DNA of 14,758 nucleotides from Actinomycetota bacterium (GTDB taxonomy: Bacteria; Actinomycetota; UBA4738). The stretch is taken from assembly GCA_005885025.1 (NCBI GenBank), contig VAYC01000019.1, positions 1-14,758 of the forward strand, in the 5' to 3' direction. Below the pieces are notes generated by a model that was given only the letters and a program-made list of their open reading frames with translations, searched no databases and was not told the DNA's origin. Positions 13,716 to 14,758 of this stretch are shown here, in pieces. The translations under genes were made by a program, and so were the position numbers. The stretch's first letter is position 1. Every line of letters begins with the position of its first letter.

Positions 13716-14654
13716 CTAGCGGCCGGAACCCAGGGGGATGTCGACGACCTGCCCGATCAGCAAGCGATCGGGATCGGTGATCCTGGAATGGTTGGCGCGA
13801 AGGATCTCCGGCCACCTTCGCCCGTCGCCGAGAAAGGTCCTGGCCAAGCCCCACAGCGTGTCGCCGGGCCGGATCCGGTAGCGCACCGTCTCGGCCTGTC
13901 GAGCCTCGGCCAGCTTCCTCCGCGCCTCGGCCAGGGCTCGGCGGGTGGCTTCGAGGTCGGCGGCGGCCGACCGCAGACGCTCCTGCTCCGCGGCGAGATC
14001 GCTCCTCGCTCGGTCGAGGTCACCACGTAGCCGGCGGAGCTGCGAGTCTTCGGCCTGCAGCCGGCGCCGCAGCTCGAGAACGGTCTCCCGATCGGGATGT
14101 GGCCGGAGCTCGCGGTCGATCCAGTAGCCACCGGCCCCGCCGGCGAGGATGCCCAGGGCGACGAGCGCCGCCACCGAGGCCCGCAGCCCGCGTCCGGGCG
14201 CAGCCACGGCAACCGGCGCGGCGGCAGGTGCGGGTTCGTCGCTCCGGAGCGGCCAGAGCTGCTCGATGTCCCACCCGAACCACGCCATCCGTTCGGCCAC
14301 GGGGTCGAGGACCAGGGCAACGCTGAAAGGTTCTCCGAACAGCACCTTGTGCAGGCGGCGGTCGTAGTCGGACATGGCGACGCCCGACCCGGGGTGCGAG
14401 TGGTACCAGCCGACGATCGTCGAACCGGGATGCTCGTCGAGCTTCGCGTAGGCCTCCTCCCACACCGGCGGGGGGAAGGCGATCTCGCCTGCATACTCGT
14501 CGGTCTGTCGGGCCGGGAGCGCCGCGTCGACGCGCGTCACGTCGTCGATGGGGCGGCCCAGGAGGATGCCTCCAACCTTCCTGGCCCACGCCGAGTTGAC
14601 GTGGTCGGTGACGACCTCGAGGACGCCGGGCTGAACCAGGGGGACGCCGGTCAT
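13716..14654 (-). CDS. Membrane protein with JAMM/MPN domain, TM helix, coiled coil and LysM domain
   Basis: A 312-residue protein with four parts. Residues about 10-135 are a JAMM/MPN (Mov34) metalloprotease-like domain: KVGGILLGRPIDDV (26-39) and VGWYHSHPGSGVAMSDYD (81-98), holding the metal ligands H85, H87 and D98 with S95. Residues about 157-177 form one transmembrane helix. Residues about 188-256 are a highly charged coiled coil. Residues about 258-306 are a LysM domain (YRIRPGDTLWGLARTFLG...), which binds peptidoglycan-type glycans. With no signal peptide, the JAMM domain should be cytoplasmic and the coiled coil and LysM outside. The usual catalytic Glu, two residues before the xG of the first motif, is Lys26 (AAG), so protease activity is doubtful. 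Family JAMM proteins cut isopeptide or ubiquitin-like tails; a substrate here is unknown. The start ATG 14654 has only a G-run upstream. Confidence 0.88.
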   Translation of the reverse strand: MTGVPLVQPGVLEVVTDHVNSAWARKVGGILLGRPIDDVTRVDAALPARQTDEYAGEIAFPPPVWEEAYAKLDEHPGSTIVGWYHSHPGSGVAMSDYDRRLHKVLFGEPFSVALVLDPVAERMAWFGWDIEQLWPLRSDEPAPAAAPVAVAAPGRGLRASVAALVALGILAGGAGGYWIDRELRPHPDRETVLELRRRLQAEDSQLRRLRGDLDRARSDLAAEQERLRSAAADLEATRRALAEARRKLAEARQAETVRYRIRPGDTLWGLARTFLGDGRRWPEILRANHSRITDPDRLLIGQVVDIPLGSGR

Positions 14655-14758
14655 GTTCGGGGCCCCCCGTTCGTCGTCGGGGGTGGGGAAGTCTACGTCC
14701 GCCTCGTGTGGGCAAGTAGGGGACCTTCGGCCTGGTCTGTTCGAACTAGCCAGCCAAC

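Noticed and set aside
14725..14758. GTTCGAAC near the right edge as part of a tRNA T-arm
   Set aside because: The flanking bases do not form the T stem, and no acceptor or anticodon arm is present in the remaining sequence.
1..14758. CRISPR arrays, insertion sequences, att sites, direct-repeat arrays, rRNA genes
   Set aside because: No repeated units, transposase-like proteins, terminal inverted repeats or conserved RNA segments were seen on reading through.

Overview
This window is GC-rich bacterial chromosome with densely packed genes, several GTG starts and start/stop overlaps. The gene content (actinobacterial-style hopanoid genes, a MerR/TetR-type regulator, PdxH, a MOSC protein) suggests an uncultured or poorly known soil-type actinomycetote. 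That assignment is an inference; there is no rRNA or other marker gene here.

Layout. At 1-290 (+) is the C-terminal end of a short-chain dehydrogenase. From 9325 down to 294 (-) runs one long, tightly coupled operon for hopanoid synthesis. In order of transcription it holds yjbQ, hpnC, hpnD, hpnE, an all-trans polyprenyl (FPP-type) diphosphate synthase, shc, a fused hpnG-ispH gene and hpnH. Every junction is an overlap or a gap of 9 nt or less. The encoded route is: IPP/DMAPP (made by the IspH domain), farnesyl diphosphate, presqualene diphosphate (HpnD), hydroxysqualene (HpnC), squalene (HpnE), diploptene/hopene (SHC), adenosylhopane (HpnH), then removal of adenine (HpnG domain). No hpnO, hpnP, hpnI/J/K, ispG or dxs is present, so later side-chain decoration and the rest of the MEP pathway must be encoded elsewhere.

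Upstream of the operon, on the same strand, is a regulator (9515-10342) with an N-terminal MerR-type helix-turn-helix followed by a complete TetR-type helix-turn-helix. The 189-nt gap between it and yjbQ holds a consensus -35 box, a plausible -10 and a perfect palindrome (GTGACT-ACCC-AGTCAC) just downstream of the -10. A second, different dyad lies in the divergent gap between the regulator and a degV-family gene. This makes a local, regulated hopanoid locus likely.

The right part (10395-14654) is more ordinary: a DegV fatty-acid-binding protein (+), a convergent MOSC-domain protein (-), pyridoxamine 5'-phosphate oxidase pdxH (+), an MFS exporter (-), and behind the same likely promoter an unusual membrane protein with a JAMM/MPN domain, one transmembrane helix, a long coiled coil and a C-terminal LysM domain. 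Its JAMM domain keeps the metal-binding HxH and S..D but has Lys at the usual catalytic Glu position.

The points most worth a second look are the HpnG-IspH fusion, the MerR-TetR dual-HTH regulator with its candidate operators, YjbQ as the first gene of a hopanoid operon, and the JAMM-LysM membrane protein.
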